Origin: Oidiodendron maius Zn
Taxonomy: Eukaryota; Ascomycota; Leotiomycetes; Myxotrichaceae
Length of the DNA: 64,000 bases
Reading direction: 5' to 3'
NCBI GenBank assembly: GCA_000827325.1
Contig: KN832894.1
Span: 186,001-250,000, forward strand
The position numbers and the translations under genes were made by a program. Positions within the stretch are counted from its first letter, which is position 1, and the number at the start of each line of letters is the position of its first letter. Of this stretch, positions 21,002 through 33,142 are shown in pieces. Below the pieces are notes generated by a model. The model saw only the letters and a list, made by a program, of their open reading frames with translations. It searched no databases and was not told the origin of the DNA.

Positions 21002-21844
21002 TCATACAGGATATGATATATCACTAGTCTCACGATCGTGAATACTCATCCAATTCGGGCGTCGCATGCTCAGTTCCCTAACCCACTCCGACTTCTCTTT
21101 AATCGTTAAGCATTTTGGCCGTACGAGGTCCACCACCAGATCCATATCCTCTAGATCAGGCATTTGCTCCCAGCGGTCCATGGCCTTCAAGATGTCGCCG
21201 CGGTTGCGCATTAACCAAGGATGCACGGTCGTGATATATTCATGAACGGTGATAAAGCCTGGTCCAGACGGAGATGCCGTTACCAGCACGCCGCCCTCCT
21301 TGCCCCTTGGTCGGTCGGTGCCGCAGCATTTCAGTAAATGCGGTGGATCTCTATCATTCTCAGGATCATAGTCGGGCAAAGTTCCATACTTGAGAATTTC
21401 GCTCTCCGTGTACGAGTCGGGATCGGAATGGTTTTCGTGAAATTCTAACCAGTCCGACTCCCACAATTCCAAGTCATCGACCGTTGCTGTGATTGCTGAC
21501 ACGGGCGGGTGCGTCAGTGGCGACTTCGAGACGACGTGCCATGGTGAACCTGAACCTCCGCCGACCGTTTGCTGAAAATATGGTTCCAGGACGTCGATGT
21601 TGTAGGCAGAGGCCATGATGGAAAGAGATGTCTCTAGGGAACCACTACTAAAAGACCAAACGAGGCGGACGGCGGCGAGAGTAGGATAAGGCATGACATC
21701 GCGGCTGCGGAGTTCTGAAAAGGTTGGATACGTATCCCGTGCTGGTTGAGAGTCAGAGTCCGAGTCAGAGTCAGCTTGTCGGTGGAGAACGAGTCGAAGC
21801 TTTGGCGCATTGCCAGTCTCGGGGGTGGCGCCAGATGTCGACAT
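21002..21844 (-). CDS. Conserved-looking hypothetical protein, 280 aa
   Basis: A single clean frame of 280 codons with balanced codon use. The N-terminus is disordered (an SDSDSDSQ run); the rest looks folded, with Trp-rich segments (LELWESDWLEFHEN, SEWVRELSMRRPNWM). There is no signal peptide or membrane span. No domain recognised; it looks like a fungal orphan-type cytosolic or nuclear protein. It is kept open in a region where neighbours are broken, which argues for a real gene. Confidence 0.6.
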   Translation of the reverse strand: MSTSGATPETGNAPKLRLVLHRQADSDSDSDSQPARDTYPTFSELRSRDVMPYPTLAAVRLVWSFSSGSLETSLSIMASAYNIDVLEPYFQQTVGGGSGSPWHVVSKSPLTHPPVSAITATVDDLELWESDWLEFHENHSDPDSYTESEILKYGTLPDYDPENDRDPPHLLKCCGTDRPRGKEGGVLVTASPSGPGFITVHEYITTVHPWLMRNRGDILKAMDRWEQMPDLEDMDLVVDLVRPKCLTIKEKSEWVRELSMRRPNWMSIHDRETSDISYPV

Positions 21845-22854
21845 TGTAGGTAATTATTCTGAAGTTACGGACTAGAACTCTGAAGGGAGATGATTGCGGA
21901 CGCAGTGGGGAGCTAACAGCTTTTATACTTGGTGTTTTGGGTGAACAAATGTCTACAAGTATAATCCCGGACCATAGAATTTCTTTGAATTATATAATAT
22001 CATTGGCTGCACACCCTCGCTAAGATGGAATTTACTAAAACCACACCCTTACTAGGGTAACATTTGTTTATCCATCATACCCAAGTACACACCACAGCGT
22101 CCTAAAGGGGTAATCTTAGTAATACTACACTCCCTTTGGCCGAAAAGTGTAAATGATATGCATGGTGTATCAGTTATATCAGCATCTGTGGTGTGTTTGT
22201 AACACGAGCCCTCAGGTCTAGTCAGGTCTGCTAACAAATCTTACTAGAAATCGTCATCGACAATCTCGACCTGCCTTTCCGGTGCGATCCAGTCATATTC
22301 CGCCGTGCTGTTTCTTGCGCCGGGTATTGTAGAGGGTGTCTCGGGGAAAAAAATAGTTACTAGCGGCCCTACAATGTAACAGTTCCTGGGTCGAACTAGC
22401 TGGTAGAGGCATATCTCTGCATGCACCTAGACTATATCAGGAGCCTAGATAGTAAGGGCTCAATTCTATGCCCGTATTCATTATATTCTGCGGAGCTTCA
22501 TTCAGAATCAGACTTGTGGGGCCTCAGAGACATTCATAGTATCCATAAACCAGACAGGGGGAAGAAGCGCTAATGTCAGCCGAAAGGGGGCGAGGATGAG
22601 AGCTGAAGGGCAGACAGTTTGTCGCTAGACCAAAACGACACACATTGCGAGATATCTTTACTCACAGCCGTCCAAGTGACCTCATAATAGGTAATAACGT
22701 AGGTATTGGTTTGGTATATAGAACATCTAAGGTACTGTTATAATATTTGTCGTACTACTTTTTTTTGTTTTTTAACCTCTGTCAGTTCATTGATAGTTCG
22801 TTTTGTCTTCTTCTCTTCTAAAATTTCAATACTAAGACCAGGCTTTAAGCAATC
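21845..22854. other. Intergenic, nothing recognised
   Basis: It separates two divergently transcribed genes and so should contain both promoters. Two short minus-strand frames (22052-22237, 22244-22426) have no domain. Confidence 0.4.
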
Positions 22855-24320
22855 ATGGCTTTACACCAAGAAGCCACTAACTTATTACCTGTGTATAGGC
22901 ATACCGGCAAATATACGGATATAGAGGCACCTGTGGAACAAGACTTGACGCCACAGACTCCCCCGTTAACATCGAAGCAGTGGCTGCAAATCCTGAGTGC
23001 ATTTGTTGTGTTTTTGAACACATGGTAAGTTGATTCAAAATGCCAAGTTTGTGTTTAAATGGGAAATCACTCTGTCTGATTCACAGCTTGACTTATACGT
23101 CTCTAGGGGTCTACTTCTTGCATTCGGGGCTTTCCAGACCTACTATCAGGAGACTTTGCTTAAGAATCACACTCCTTCAAGCCTAGCATGGATATCTACT
23201 GTCTCTGCCTTCATACTTCTCTTTAGTGGACTGGTCACAGGCCCTTTATTCGATTATGGTTTCCTCCGTCCATTGTTGTTCTTCGGTAGCCTCTTGGAGA
23301 TATTTGGTCTTATGATGCTCAGCGTGTCAACGGAATACTATCAGGTATTTCCGTCACAGGGGATCTGTGTTGGTTTGGGGGGTGGAATGATTTTCATTCC
23401 TAGCATTGCGGCTGCTGCTTTCAGCCTGCAAGAATTTAGGCGTGCGAAATTTATAAGTATTATTTCTTCCGCAACTGGTATTGGTAAGTCCTAAAAATAA
23501 AGGAGCCTAACAAATGGACGAGGCTGACAACGTCAATTCCTTCTTAGGTGGCGTAATATACCCAATCGTCTTTCGAAGATTAGTATTTAGTGCTGGCTTC
23601 CCTTGGTCAATACGGTGCATCGCCTTTATCGTCTTCGCAACATTCCTTCTCTCTTGGCCAATACTAATGTATCCACCTAATAAAAGCCCAATAGTACGCA
23701 ACTGGATTGATATATCGGCTCTCACGGATATGGCTTTCGTCTCGACGGTTTTTGGGACTGTCCTTAGTGCAATGGCTTACTATCTACCAATGCTCTATCT
23801 ACCCCTATTTGCTGAAACGGCGATTGAGGGATTTCACAACATTGATCTAGCTTTCTATTTGGTATCTATTGCAAACGGGACTTCTGTGATCGGGCGTCTT
23901 TTGGCTGGCCTCGTGGCGACAAAGATTGGCCCTATCGAAACATGTAGCCTGGCTGTGATTACAAGCGCTCTTTTACTTTACTGTTGGCTTGCCCTGAAGT
24001 CTACTGGGGGACTCATCGTCTGGGCAGCCTTCTGGGGATTAATATCTAGTGCCATAGTCGCTATGCCTGGTGCCATTGTACCGCTTCTATCCCCGTCGTT
24101 AGGAGTTATCGGTACACGAACTGGAATGTTGTGGGCTGGTGTGGGAGTGGGCATGCTTATTGGAAGCCCTATTGCGGGGGCTCTAGTTGACGAAACATCT
24201 GGCAAGATACATTGGTGGCACGCGCAGCTATTCGCCGCTCTTTGTATGACTTTTTCGTCTTTCTTTTTCGTATACCCGACGATCTATGTACGGAGGAAAA
24301 AGGCTGGTGGTTCTGCATAG
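22855..24320 (+). CDS. MFS transporter, monocarboxylate-permease-like
   Basis: Three exons, 22855-23024, 23107-23483 and 23548-24320, sum to 439 codons. After a 45-residue cytoplasmic N-terminus (ending PPLTSKQWLQIL) come about twelve hydrophobic spans. Landmarks are GLLLAFGAFQTYYQETLL, SSLAWISTVSAF, GPLFDYGFLRPLL, a Gly-rich GICVGLGGGMIF, and SVIGRLLAGLVATKIGP at the start of the second half. This order is typical of fungal monocarboxylate-transporter homologues (MCT family, MFS). Substrate unknown. The gene is intact and lies about 2.7 kb from an intact Zn2Cys6 regulator, with a broken peptidase gene between them. Confidence 0.85.
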
Positions 24321-25160
24321 GCATTCTGATCTATCTTTGCTACTTTATATAACATACTCGAGTGATAGTAAAAGAGAAAGACGGAGTGTAAATAGAAAGT
24401 TCAGGACTAATCTGGACTAGGGGTAAACTGAATTATGAACTGCTATAACACGGTGATAATTGATCTACAAGTAAATCGGTATATTTATAAATTAGATATT
24501 TGAATGAGATTTGAGTTGTGCTGTACATTAGAAGGCTCCAAATCTACAGTCCTTCAGTGCAGGATCTAGATATTCTATCTAACATGCTCACGTCAGATTC
24601 AACTGTAAGTGAAGTGATATATTTAGGTCTCGGAAAATGTGCACTTTTGGTAGCAACAAGATCCACACAAGCCTTCCAATTTCAGAGGCACCAGCTTTGT
24701 GGCACTACCGTGGGATAATCTTTCAGTCCCACAGCCATATTTTCAAAAGATGAAGCATTTGATCAAAAATCGCATTATACGCTAGGCAGCTAGATCTCAT
24801 GTAAGATTCGAAAATGGGTCGATTTGCGGGCATGGAAATGAATGTGTGTTGGCGAAGGATTGGCACTCAGGCCATGCTACGCACATTTCTTGGTGCATGG
24901 TTGATCCCTGGAACGATACATAACAATCTCCCTACTGTTGCTATCCACGTGCCTGGTACCTTTAGCACGGATGCTACTATATTTCTCCCTGGTTGGCTAG
25001 CTTGTATTTTCTAGAATCGCCTCAGAACCCGGCGCTCGTTTCCAATTTACTTATGTACATTGCGAATATGACAATCCAGTCCTTTTACAGTCGTTTCTTG
25101 GTAACCCTAACCCTTTCCATTTTTTTCAATATCTTTGCTTGCTTCTCCCTCAATCGCAGA
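24321..25160. other. Intergenic, nothing firm
   Basis: No gene recognised. The last 100 bases may contain the first intron and signal-peptide exon of the broken peptidase (a cag acceptor lies at 25157-25159). A two-unit ccctaaccc word occurs at about 25101. Confidence 0.4.
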
Positions 25161-26661
25161 AGACACCTGTTACACTCTTGATTGGAAAAACTGCACGTTG
25201 GAGAATTTCCCTGCACTAGCTCACCTTGGTCTTCCTGCGAAGAATATTTTATAGCTAGGAAGTGCACCAAATCTCGACTGCACTAAGCTCAAAGTGCCAG
25301 TGAATTGGGGCCACCTGGATGGGCCAAAGATATCTCTGGGAATGACAGGATATAAGGCTGCCAGCCCCGAGAAAAGACTTGGAAGTATTATATACAACCC
25401 CGGTGGGCCACGAGAAGTTGGGCCCGTATCTTCTATTGCCCAGGCTCTTGTTATTCAATCTTACAGCTTAAAAATTGTCGAGTATTACGATGTCATTAGA
25501 CTGGATCCCCGCGGTATCGGATTGAGCACTCCTATCAAATGTGATCCAGACTTATACAATAAACAAGTTTTCATTTTCCCCACCGACGAAGCGGCTTTTC
25601 AAGAGATGGTTTCCGCGAACAAAACCTTTGCTGAAAGCTGTCGAGATAGGACTGGCGCATTATTCTTTCACGTAGATACAGCCAGTGCTGCGCATGATCT
25701 TGAAGCGGTTCGCATTGCTCTAAAGGACGATAAGTTGAACTGGATTGGACTGTCGTACGGAACTATGCTTGGTGCAGCATATGCAGAGCTATACCCAGAG
25801 AACGTTGGTAGAATGCTGCCCGATGGTGATGCTGAACTATTCACTCTCTGAAGCAAGTGCTCTACACGCTGAGTCCGCGGCATATGAGGATGTGCTAAAC
25901 CAATTTTTCGACTGGTGCAACACGACGACAACTGCCGAAGAGTGTCCCTTTCAAGGTTAGAACTTCCCAAAATCTTTGACGAGCTGGTTGTAAATGCAAA
26001 CAAATCTCCAATTCCCGCCATAGGATGTACAGGAAACGCGAGCGCCTGCCGGCTAACTGTAAATGGAGAAGACATCCTGTCCAGCGTCCAAGGTAATGGT
26101 TATCTCGCATTTGCGGATGTTATGCACGACGTCTCAAATACTGGCTGTCCGACCCTAGCCCAAGTGCTAAATGCGGCTGTTGCAGACGATGCCACGGGGC
26201 TTTCTTCTGCCTTTGCTACCAGCGAGACGGATGGTTCATACCCAAGCATTGCCATTGGTTGTTTGGACTGGTATCACAATGCGACGACCTTTTCTGATGT
26301 TATGTACAAGGAGCAACTTGGAAACTACATTGAACCTCACACCAAAGGCTCAAGTCAAACTTATAGGTATTAGACGGCCTTTATCGGATGGCCTGCTGTG
26401 GTGAAAAAACCAAACCATGCCTTAAACCGAACTGCCATGAAGATAGCACCACCGATATTAATGGTCAATTCTTACCATGACCCTGAAGCGAGCTATGTCT
26501 GGGCAGAGGGTTTACAAGCTCAAATTCCATCTGGTGTTCTGTTGTCTCGCAATGGAAGCGGCCACATCAGCTATCATCTCATGGGAGAAGCAACTGTAGT
26601 TATAGACGCCTACCTTGTAAATGGTACACTCCCACTTCCGAATATTGTCGTTAACTCTTGA
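25161..26661 (+). pseudogene. Secreted alpha/beta-hydrolase peptidase (TAP-like) pseudogene
   Basis: The family order is kept: TLDWKNCTLENFP, NLDCTKLKVPVNW, GSIIYNPGGP, YYDVIRLDPRGIGLSTPIKC, the nucleophile motif WIGLSYGTMLG, ELYPENVGRM, SLSEASALHAESAAY, FDELVVNANKSPIPA, ILMVNSYHDPEASY (acid) and NGSGHISYHLMGEATVVID (His). This is the tripeptidyl-aminopeptidase-like group with a PF08386 C-terminal part. Lesions: a stop in KNIL*LGSAPNLDC (about 25251), a one-base shift near 25830, a compensating shift near 25950, and a stop at 26371-26373. The signal-peptide exon could not be joined. Confidence 0.85.
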
Positions 26662-27063
26662 TCTTTTAGAGTGATATTAGCACCTCAGTTGGAAAATTAG
26701 GTTTCATTGCTGTATATATAGATCTCATCTCATTTATTCCGACATTATTTTATGTCTCTCTCTTCAGTTGCTTTCAACAGTTAGTAGATTCAGCATTGAC
26801 ATAGATTGTGAAATTTGAGAATGTAAGTCAAAAGAAATGACTATTAAGTTGAGACCCTCAGGTCGTAGGGGCTTAATAGAGCGTTTGTATCAAGAAGTAT
26901 ATGCAGAATGGAAAGATTCACGGTGAAGTTGACTTTAGATCGCCTTTGAGCTTTTATCCAGTTTTACTTGGTAATCACATAAGTAGGCCGTTTATGTGTA
27001 GTCACGTATGATCTCTAAAAATAATGTTGACATGAACTAAATTGTTTTGAGATCCACAATAAC
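26662..27063. other. Convergent intergenic, nothing recognised
   Basis: A 3'-to-3' spacer between the peptidase pseudogene and the regulator; AT-rich, with no open frame of interest. Confidence 0.4.
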
Positions 27064-28716
27064 TCAAACGGAGCCATCTCCTCTATAAAACATGGCTCTC
27101 CACATGAGCTTTTGTCTTGTCCAGGTATCGCATTTCAATCTCTGACAACTATCAAACTCATTCATGATCTCAATGATTTGATCTTGCGCCTCCCAATCGG
27201 CGGAATCTGCTGTTGTTAATAGAGCTGCTGGTAACATTGGCAGTCCTAGAGGTTTATTTTTAAGACCATGCTCGACCAACATCCAAATGCGGCGAGACAG
27301 CCTCAGAATTTCATGTTTCAGCTCCGGCTCATGGAAGGGATCGGCACTTAGAGACACCAGTATTTGATATACTGTGATGCTGTACATAGCATGATAACAT
27401 AAAAGTACAGCAGCCATCCGATCTTTAAATTCGAACATTTCAGAAACAAGATCAGACAAACAAGTTGCCGGAATGTGCCTTATCAGCATATCACTCTCGA
27501 TCAGTGCATCGAGATCCCGTCCAATCTCATCCACTGCTGCCTTGACTTGCTCTGTTTTCTGTATGAGGGCAAACGGATCGACGTATTGATCACTCTCGAA
27601 GTAATATTGTTTTTCGCGGACTAGAGCTGGCCAAAGCGTCATTTGTCGTAGAAGTCGATGAAATAATATTTGGAGATGGGTCTGTCCGTCCAAAACGTCC
27701 ATGGATGCTGCCCACTCTTTCGAGGCAATGAAGCAGGTTTTCCTTAGTACAAGTGACTGATGAATCTAGACTTGTCAGCACATTTCAGCAATTATAGGGA
27801 TAGGAGAAATTCTTATGGGCGTACAATACACATATGACTGTCCGCGGTGAGGAGGCATTCAAATTTGTCATTAAGGTTAGGCGGGCCCCTCTTTTCGAGA
27901 AGGGTGGCTAATCCAGACGCATGGATAAGTTCACTACGTCCAAACGATTCTCCAAAAAGCGCCTGGTCCCCTATCAGTTCTTCTATTGATGAGATGGAAA
28001 GATGTAACCTACCTCTATCCGCTGCAGGAGAAGTATTGCACACAACGTATTCGAAGACCTACATTCGTTCGGATCTTCAAGAGCCGAGTACACGCTACGC
28101 AAAGCACGAGTGTAAAGTTTCGGGTTAATTCTCGAAAATTGACTCGCTCCTCGAACTATGGCCATGTGAGAGGCCATCATGCATGCAGCGACGTCATCCA
28201 GTGCATCACTCAAGCCGAACCTCTGGGGAATTTGCCAAGCAAAGGACCCTATGATTTCTAAATTATATGCGGGAGGTTGAGTGTGCAGGCAGTCGAGAAA
28301 CGCACAACAAAGCTGGTTGGATGGTGTGAGATTCATCGTCGCCTGTAACAAAAGATCAAAAGCGCCACGTCCCACTTTGCAGTGAGAGATGGCAAACTTG
28401 TTCCTGGAGGGTGCTTCCTCGCTCTTCTTCACATCTTCGTCCTTGCACGATCTTCTGGGTTTTTTCCTGCGGACCTGTTTTCCCAGTTGCTGTCTCAATT
28501 GCGCGCTGCTGTCAATCACCTTAAGGGAGGGACGTGGAGGACAATCGCGGTTACCCCGTTTGCAAGGAGTGCAGACGGGCCAAACTTCATCGCACTGACC
28601 GAGTCCTGTCAGTGAGCTCTTCTGTCATGCGAAACGTGGTCGGGCGCATTTATTCATACCTTGATCTTTCTTTTCCTGCATGTCTCGCACCGATTGCTTC
28701 GAAGGGCGCCAACCAT
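27064..28716 (-). CDS. Zn2Cys6 transcription factor, 489 aa
   Basis: Four exons, 28716-28660, 28594-28013, 27962-27825 and 27756-27064, sum to 489 codons. The binuclear zinc cluster is split by the first intron: NRCETCRKRKIK joined to CDEVWPVCTPCKRGNRDC, cysteines at 10, 13, 20, 27, 30 and 37 (CX2CX6CX6CX2CX6C). A basic linker follows (RRKKPRRS). The rest is the helical fungal regulator domain (LCAFLDCLHTQ, LLLQRIEALFGESFGRSELI, HASGLATLLEKRGP). The third exon is short, and its 50-bp intron (with an ACTGAT branch site) is needed to keep frame. It would bind CGG-type sites and control nearby or distant metabolic genes. A 16-bp palindrome lies 240 bp upstream. Confidence 0.85.
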
Positions 28717-31384
28717 AGCGGCGATACGTCGTTTATACTATTCTTAATAAATGGCATAGGTCTGCACTGTATATCTTAACAGCTGTCTATCGTATTGTAC
28801 TCGCTGGTGTGTTCTGAGGGGATGAAATTCAATCCGACAAGATAAATTTGATCGCAGATCAGGAGCTGAGGATAGGATGATGTCATGAGCTGTAAGCGCT
28901 AGCACTCTGTAAAGCTTAGTGGCTGATAGAGTATACAGCACGACGTACGAAGTACGAGGTACCGGTACCTCCTCTTACCGACAAAAGAGTGGGCTACAGT
29001 AGGATGGTATCCCCAGGGTCTGAGTTCGTCAACTCTTGAGTGACGCTGAGGAAGGCGCTAAGCCTTACTGCAAAGAACCAAGCCTCGAAAAAATAAACAT
29101 GGCCTCCCAAGGTTATTATTTCCGGAGTTCGCAAAACCACTCGAATGTGGTTTAGTGCTTACCTGCAGCTACTGTATCACAGACAGCCTCAATGCCCCGC
29201 GGTCTGCTGCTTGTGATCGAATCGGGACGAATCGGAGTCTCCGATTGATTTTACTCGATACCCATTGGCCTCCAGATCTCCCCCTTTTTGGCTTTTGAAA
29301 TGCCGAAAAGACTTCTTAGAAAGACTTTAGCGTGAGAATGTAGGAGTTTTATCGAGGCACTACAAAACAGTTGGTAGATATCACTTTCATTTCCAGCTTG
29401 TCCTTGTCGACCAAAGTTCCGATACCGTCCATCACATGTCAGGCCAGAACTACGGATAAACAGCGTGCCCGTCATTTCCAAAAGGGGAAATGTTTGTGTC
29501 TTGGAAGCTTTACTTAAGAGATAGGCAGAGTACTGAATCCACATACGGACATGACTATGTAAATCAGGGCAATATCCAGTAAACTGACGAACAGGTTGAA
29601 ACCACACAACATTTCGAAATCTGATACAACACGTATTCTAATTATATACCTTGACCCTAATTCTGACGATTCCAATTTAGCCGACATCCGTTGAAGAACT
29701 CTGTGGCGTAACCTTTGACAATGCGAAATCAACTTCGCTCCAAATGCCTAATCGCAAACGACCTATTATATACAATCCCAGCTAAGCAGCGAGGACCACA
29801 TTGACAATGGCTGCCACTGCACCACCTGCTAGTAAATGCAGAGCAGTCGGCTCCAGAATCATCCCTCTCGCTGCCCCTTTGCTAGAAGAAGTGTATACAC
29901 TATCAGTGCCTCCTGTTGTTTTTGCTGGCGCATTTCCAGGAGAGGTTATAGCTGTCAAAAGTGGTCGTTGCTCTCGAGACCTGTTCAGAATAGTCGCTCG
30001 CTGTCACGGGTACTTTGGCGATGCATGACGAAGTGGAAGAGCTGCTGCCGCTAGAAAAAAACAGAGGGAAGCAGAAGTCATGCCCCACTTCTCTCTTGTT
30101 ATTGTTGCTTTTATTATCGCCGACGCAACAAAATTGTAGATCACCAAGGTTGGTGGATGTGCCTGGACAACAGACTTATGGGAACGGAGGCTATCTTGAA
30201 AGGATAAAATGCCAGGATGAGAATTCTAAATATGTCTTGAAATCTTTTTAAACGATACTGTTCAGTAGTAGTACAAAGGCTCAGTATAACCAAAGGAGAT
30301 ACAAAAGAAAAGGGTGAGTCGTTAAATAGATGAGAATAGTTGGGCTTGAGGCCCCCTCCCTCGACCATATGAAACTCTACCTTCAGCAAAAAGAGGTTGA
30401 AATGCGAGCTGAAGCTACTGAGCCAGAAGTATGAAGATTCCGTCTCCGGATAAGACTAGGGTGATCGTTAAAAAATCCCACGGGGATTCCTAGATCTGGG
30501 GCCATGCTGAAAGTACAGTCAGAAACACGGCATGCAGGACGCGGAATCCTGTTGATCACAAAAAGCAATTCTTACGGGATAGTCCCCACGGTCCAGCTTA
30601 TTATGTAGCGCAACGCCCCACACCAACAGTGGGATACGTCTCCTAGCCAGCCAAGAAGCCGAGAGCCGCTCTGAAACATTGGCTGTACCTTGAATTAAAG
30701 CCATTGTGGCTGTGAGCTTACGGATGTTAAGTTTAGATTATATATTCACAAATTGTTGCCACATGGCAGTACTCACAGCTTATTCTTTCTCCTTATTTAG
30801 TCTCGACTTCAACCATCAGTTTCAAGACTCCAATATATCAAAGAGCATATACTCATCATGTGCCTTCTTCTACTTCATTTTCTTTGTAGGTCTGGAAAGT
30901 CAAACCCAAACCACAATCGTCAGAACTACGACCCTAGACCATCGCCACAACCTATGACTTATAATCCACAACCGGCGATATACGGTGGAAGAAAAATTGG
31001 AAGAAGGGGTAGGCGTTATGAGGCAGATGTCAATATGTATGGATACGAAATTGCTGAGAGGAATAGGAGAAGGAGAGTAGGAATTGCAGTAGCGTAAGTC
31101 TTTTACTTCGGGTAGATCGGGCAGATATAGTGGAAATATCTAACTCTTAGCTATTTTAGAGCATGCTGAAATACCAAGTACGGTGTTATTGTGTCTCATT
31201 AATCTTAATTCTCGGCTGGACAAAGGGATCGATTTTATTTTATATATTTTTTTGGTTGGAAGATGAGCAAGATCGGGAGGAAAGGGCCAATGCGAAAGGC
31301 TGTTTTGTGATATTTGATGTGACTCTTGGGATAGAAAATTTTGAGTCCTTCTAATCGCCCTTTTTGAAGTATCCCACTTCTGTG
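28717..31384. other. Long intergenic region
   Basis: Nearest the regulator, a perfect palindrome GAGGTACCGGTACCTC lies at 28956-28971. Minus-strand frames at 29251-29732 look faintly protein-like but match nothing I know. At 30858-31097 an Arg/Pro-rich frame (RPSPQPMTYNPQPA, then RRGRRY) could be a gene's 3' end, but no 5' part was found. Otherwise nothing is supported. Confidence 0.4.
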
Positions 31385-32575
31385 ATCTTCCTTAGGGAGT
31401 ATTCTGTCGCAACCACGTTCTGCAAATCTGATTCATTCCTTGGGGTCTTCCTATAGCGACCAGTGTGCAGTGTCAACTTCCATGACTGTCAGCTCTGGAA
31501 CGGATTCTATCATGCCTTAGCCCATCCAAAGAGGAAGGGCCTGATCCAGCAGTGCCTGTATATGGAGGATAGGTACTTTTATCGTCGAATCTTCAAGACC
31601 AGATGTCTCCTTTCGATGATTTATCTCAAGAGTGCGATACCAGTTTGCTAATTTGATGTAAGCACTCTTATTTTCATGGAGGTGAAAGTTTTGCACAACG
31701 TGCCCGAATACCATGGTGGGAGAACTCATCGACATAATAGTTTAATTCCTTACCTTTAGTCAGTATAAGACTTCTACGAAATTTAATAACGTGCCTCTTC
31801 AGAAAACAAAGATGAAAGCTTCAATTGCTTTAACTTGTCTAATCACAATCCGGTATAAGCATCCCCTGCAAGACGGTCCTAATAATCTCGAACGCCAAAC
31901 ATAGCTACGACGAATAATCGGATATCGTGCTTTGTATGAATCTCCTTCTCTAACTCTCCGCTTTCAAAGTGCAATTGGTAGGTCAAGTTTGCGAACTTAG
32001 TTTTTTGTAAGTTCCTCTAATGGGATGTATTCGCCTTTTAAAGGGATGTATGGAACTCAGAGGGTGATGACACGAGAAACAAAAGACGGATGCCAGAGGC
32101 TAAGTCGATAAGCAGTATGAGCGCCCTTTATAGTATTGTTAGTGTTGCTTTCATTCTGTTGTCAAATTTTGAACTTATCAATCAGGACCGCAAACAACAA
32201 ATAGTGTGATGCCCAACTGAGTCGCCAATTCTTTCACATCATCAGTAATTGATCGATAAGCATATGGTTCAATGGCCTCTGGGGCATCCTGTATATATTT
32301 CATTAGCCAAGCAAACATAAACTTAGATAGTTACAACCGTTCGTCCGTATCCGAGACAGTCAATTGCTGTGACTCGAACCCTAAATCCAGGAAAGGAGGC
32401 ATCTGATAACGCCATCCGATTGCCAAGTCGGGGAAGCCATGGGACTTAATGAACATATCGTCATTGATACGGAAATACTTGTCCAAAGATAAACAGGTAT
32501 ACCAAGAATATATGTGCTTTTATCTCGCTGGTATTAGGCTTGCAGTCCAAGTAGTCTGCCATACGGAATTCATCA
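31385..32575 (-). pseudogene. Epoxide-hydrolase-like alpha/beta hydrolase pseudogene
   Basis: Read on the minus strand and allowing introns, the family order appears: KAHIFL, HGFPDLAIGWRYQM, RVTAIDCLGYGRT, an intron, DAPEAIEPYAYRSITDDV, LWHPSFVSRVITL, EYIPLEELTKN, NLTYQLHFESGELEKEI, HTKHDIRLFVVAMFGVR, LANWYRTLEINH, TIKVPILHIQALLDQALP, GMIESVPELTVMEVDTAHWSL. The nucleophile segment (normally GGHDWGG) is not readable. There are many in-frame stops and shifts; HWSL* where relatives have HWALWE looks like TGG to TAG, a RIP-type G-to-A change. It was a soluble cytosolic hydrolase; now dead. Confidence 0.8.
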
Positions 32576-32974
32576 GACATTTAATTTTGTTCAAATTGAA
32601 ACTACAATAGAACACTTCCATATGTCTTTCCGTTAACTATTGCAGTGCAGCGTTCAGCATGTTTATCGTTATGCATTGTAATCTTGTCTATTAGGACAGG
32701 CATTTTGAAATGGTTTCTTCCTTGATGTTCCTGGTAAGTGCGTAATCATGTAAATATGTATCATAGAATAAAAATTTTCCTTTAAGTGGCGCTATAAACC
32801 CCAACTTAGAGCCATAGCTATACGGCGCTTGATTAAACCTCTACGTCTGACTGTTTCCAGACTAGGAATTGCAGTAGCTCTGAAATAGTGTACTTCGAGA
32901 TAGCAAAGGCCAAACAATCAGCTTGTCAGCACTAAGACGTTTATTGACCACTTTGCGATAAAGCTTATCTAAGT
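32576..32974. other. Spacer between hydrolase pseudogene and Mutator-like element
   Basis: No gene or repeat recognised. The element's target duplication starts at 32975. Confidence 0.4.
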
Positions 32975-32982
32975 TTCAAATA

Positions 32983-33126
32983 GGGCCCAACTAAATCGCC
33001 GCCAGTGTTAGCTATATCGCTGCCACCTTTCCGCATTAGAACAAATGACTCAGCACACCTAAAATACCTGCGCCACAGTACTTTTTTCTGCGCGATCGCA
33101 TGTACCTCGAATGCTCAGCACCATCA
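32983..33126 (+). repeat. Left terminal inverted repeat of the MULE
   Basis: 144 bp matching the complement of 35280-35423. Internal landmarks are ccacctttccgcattag, ctcagcacacctaaaatacc, and the palindrome gcgatcgc followed by atgtacctcgaatgc. The same landmarks let relics be recognised at 6322, 15446 and 44992. Confidence 0.9.
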
Positions 33127-33142
33127 GTATATTGAAAACTAC

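Noticed and set aside
27990-28043. Frameshift suspected in the Zn2Cys6 gene at 27064-28716
   Set aside because: A 50-bp intron (27963-28012) with a good branch site restores frame and gives the expected RIEALFGES sequence.
29251-29732. Two consecutive minus-strand frames that look weakly protein-like
   Set aside because: No motif recognised and no convincing splice joint or start; left as unassigned.
30858-31097. Arg/Pro-rich plus-strand frame
   Set aside because: Low-complexity composition, no 5' exon and no known domain.
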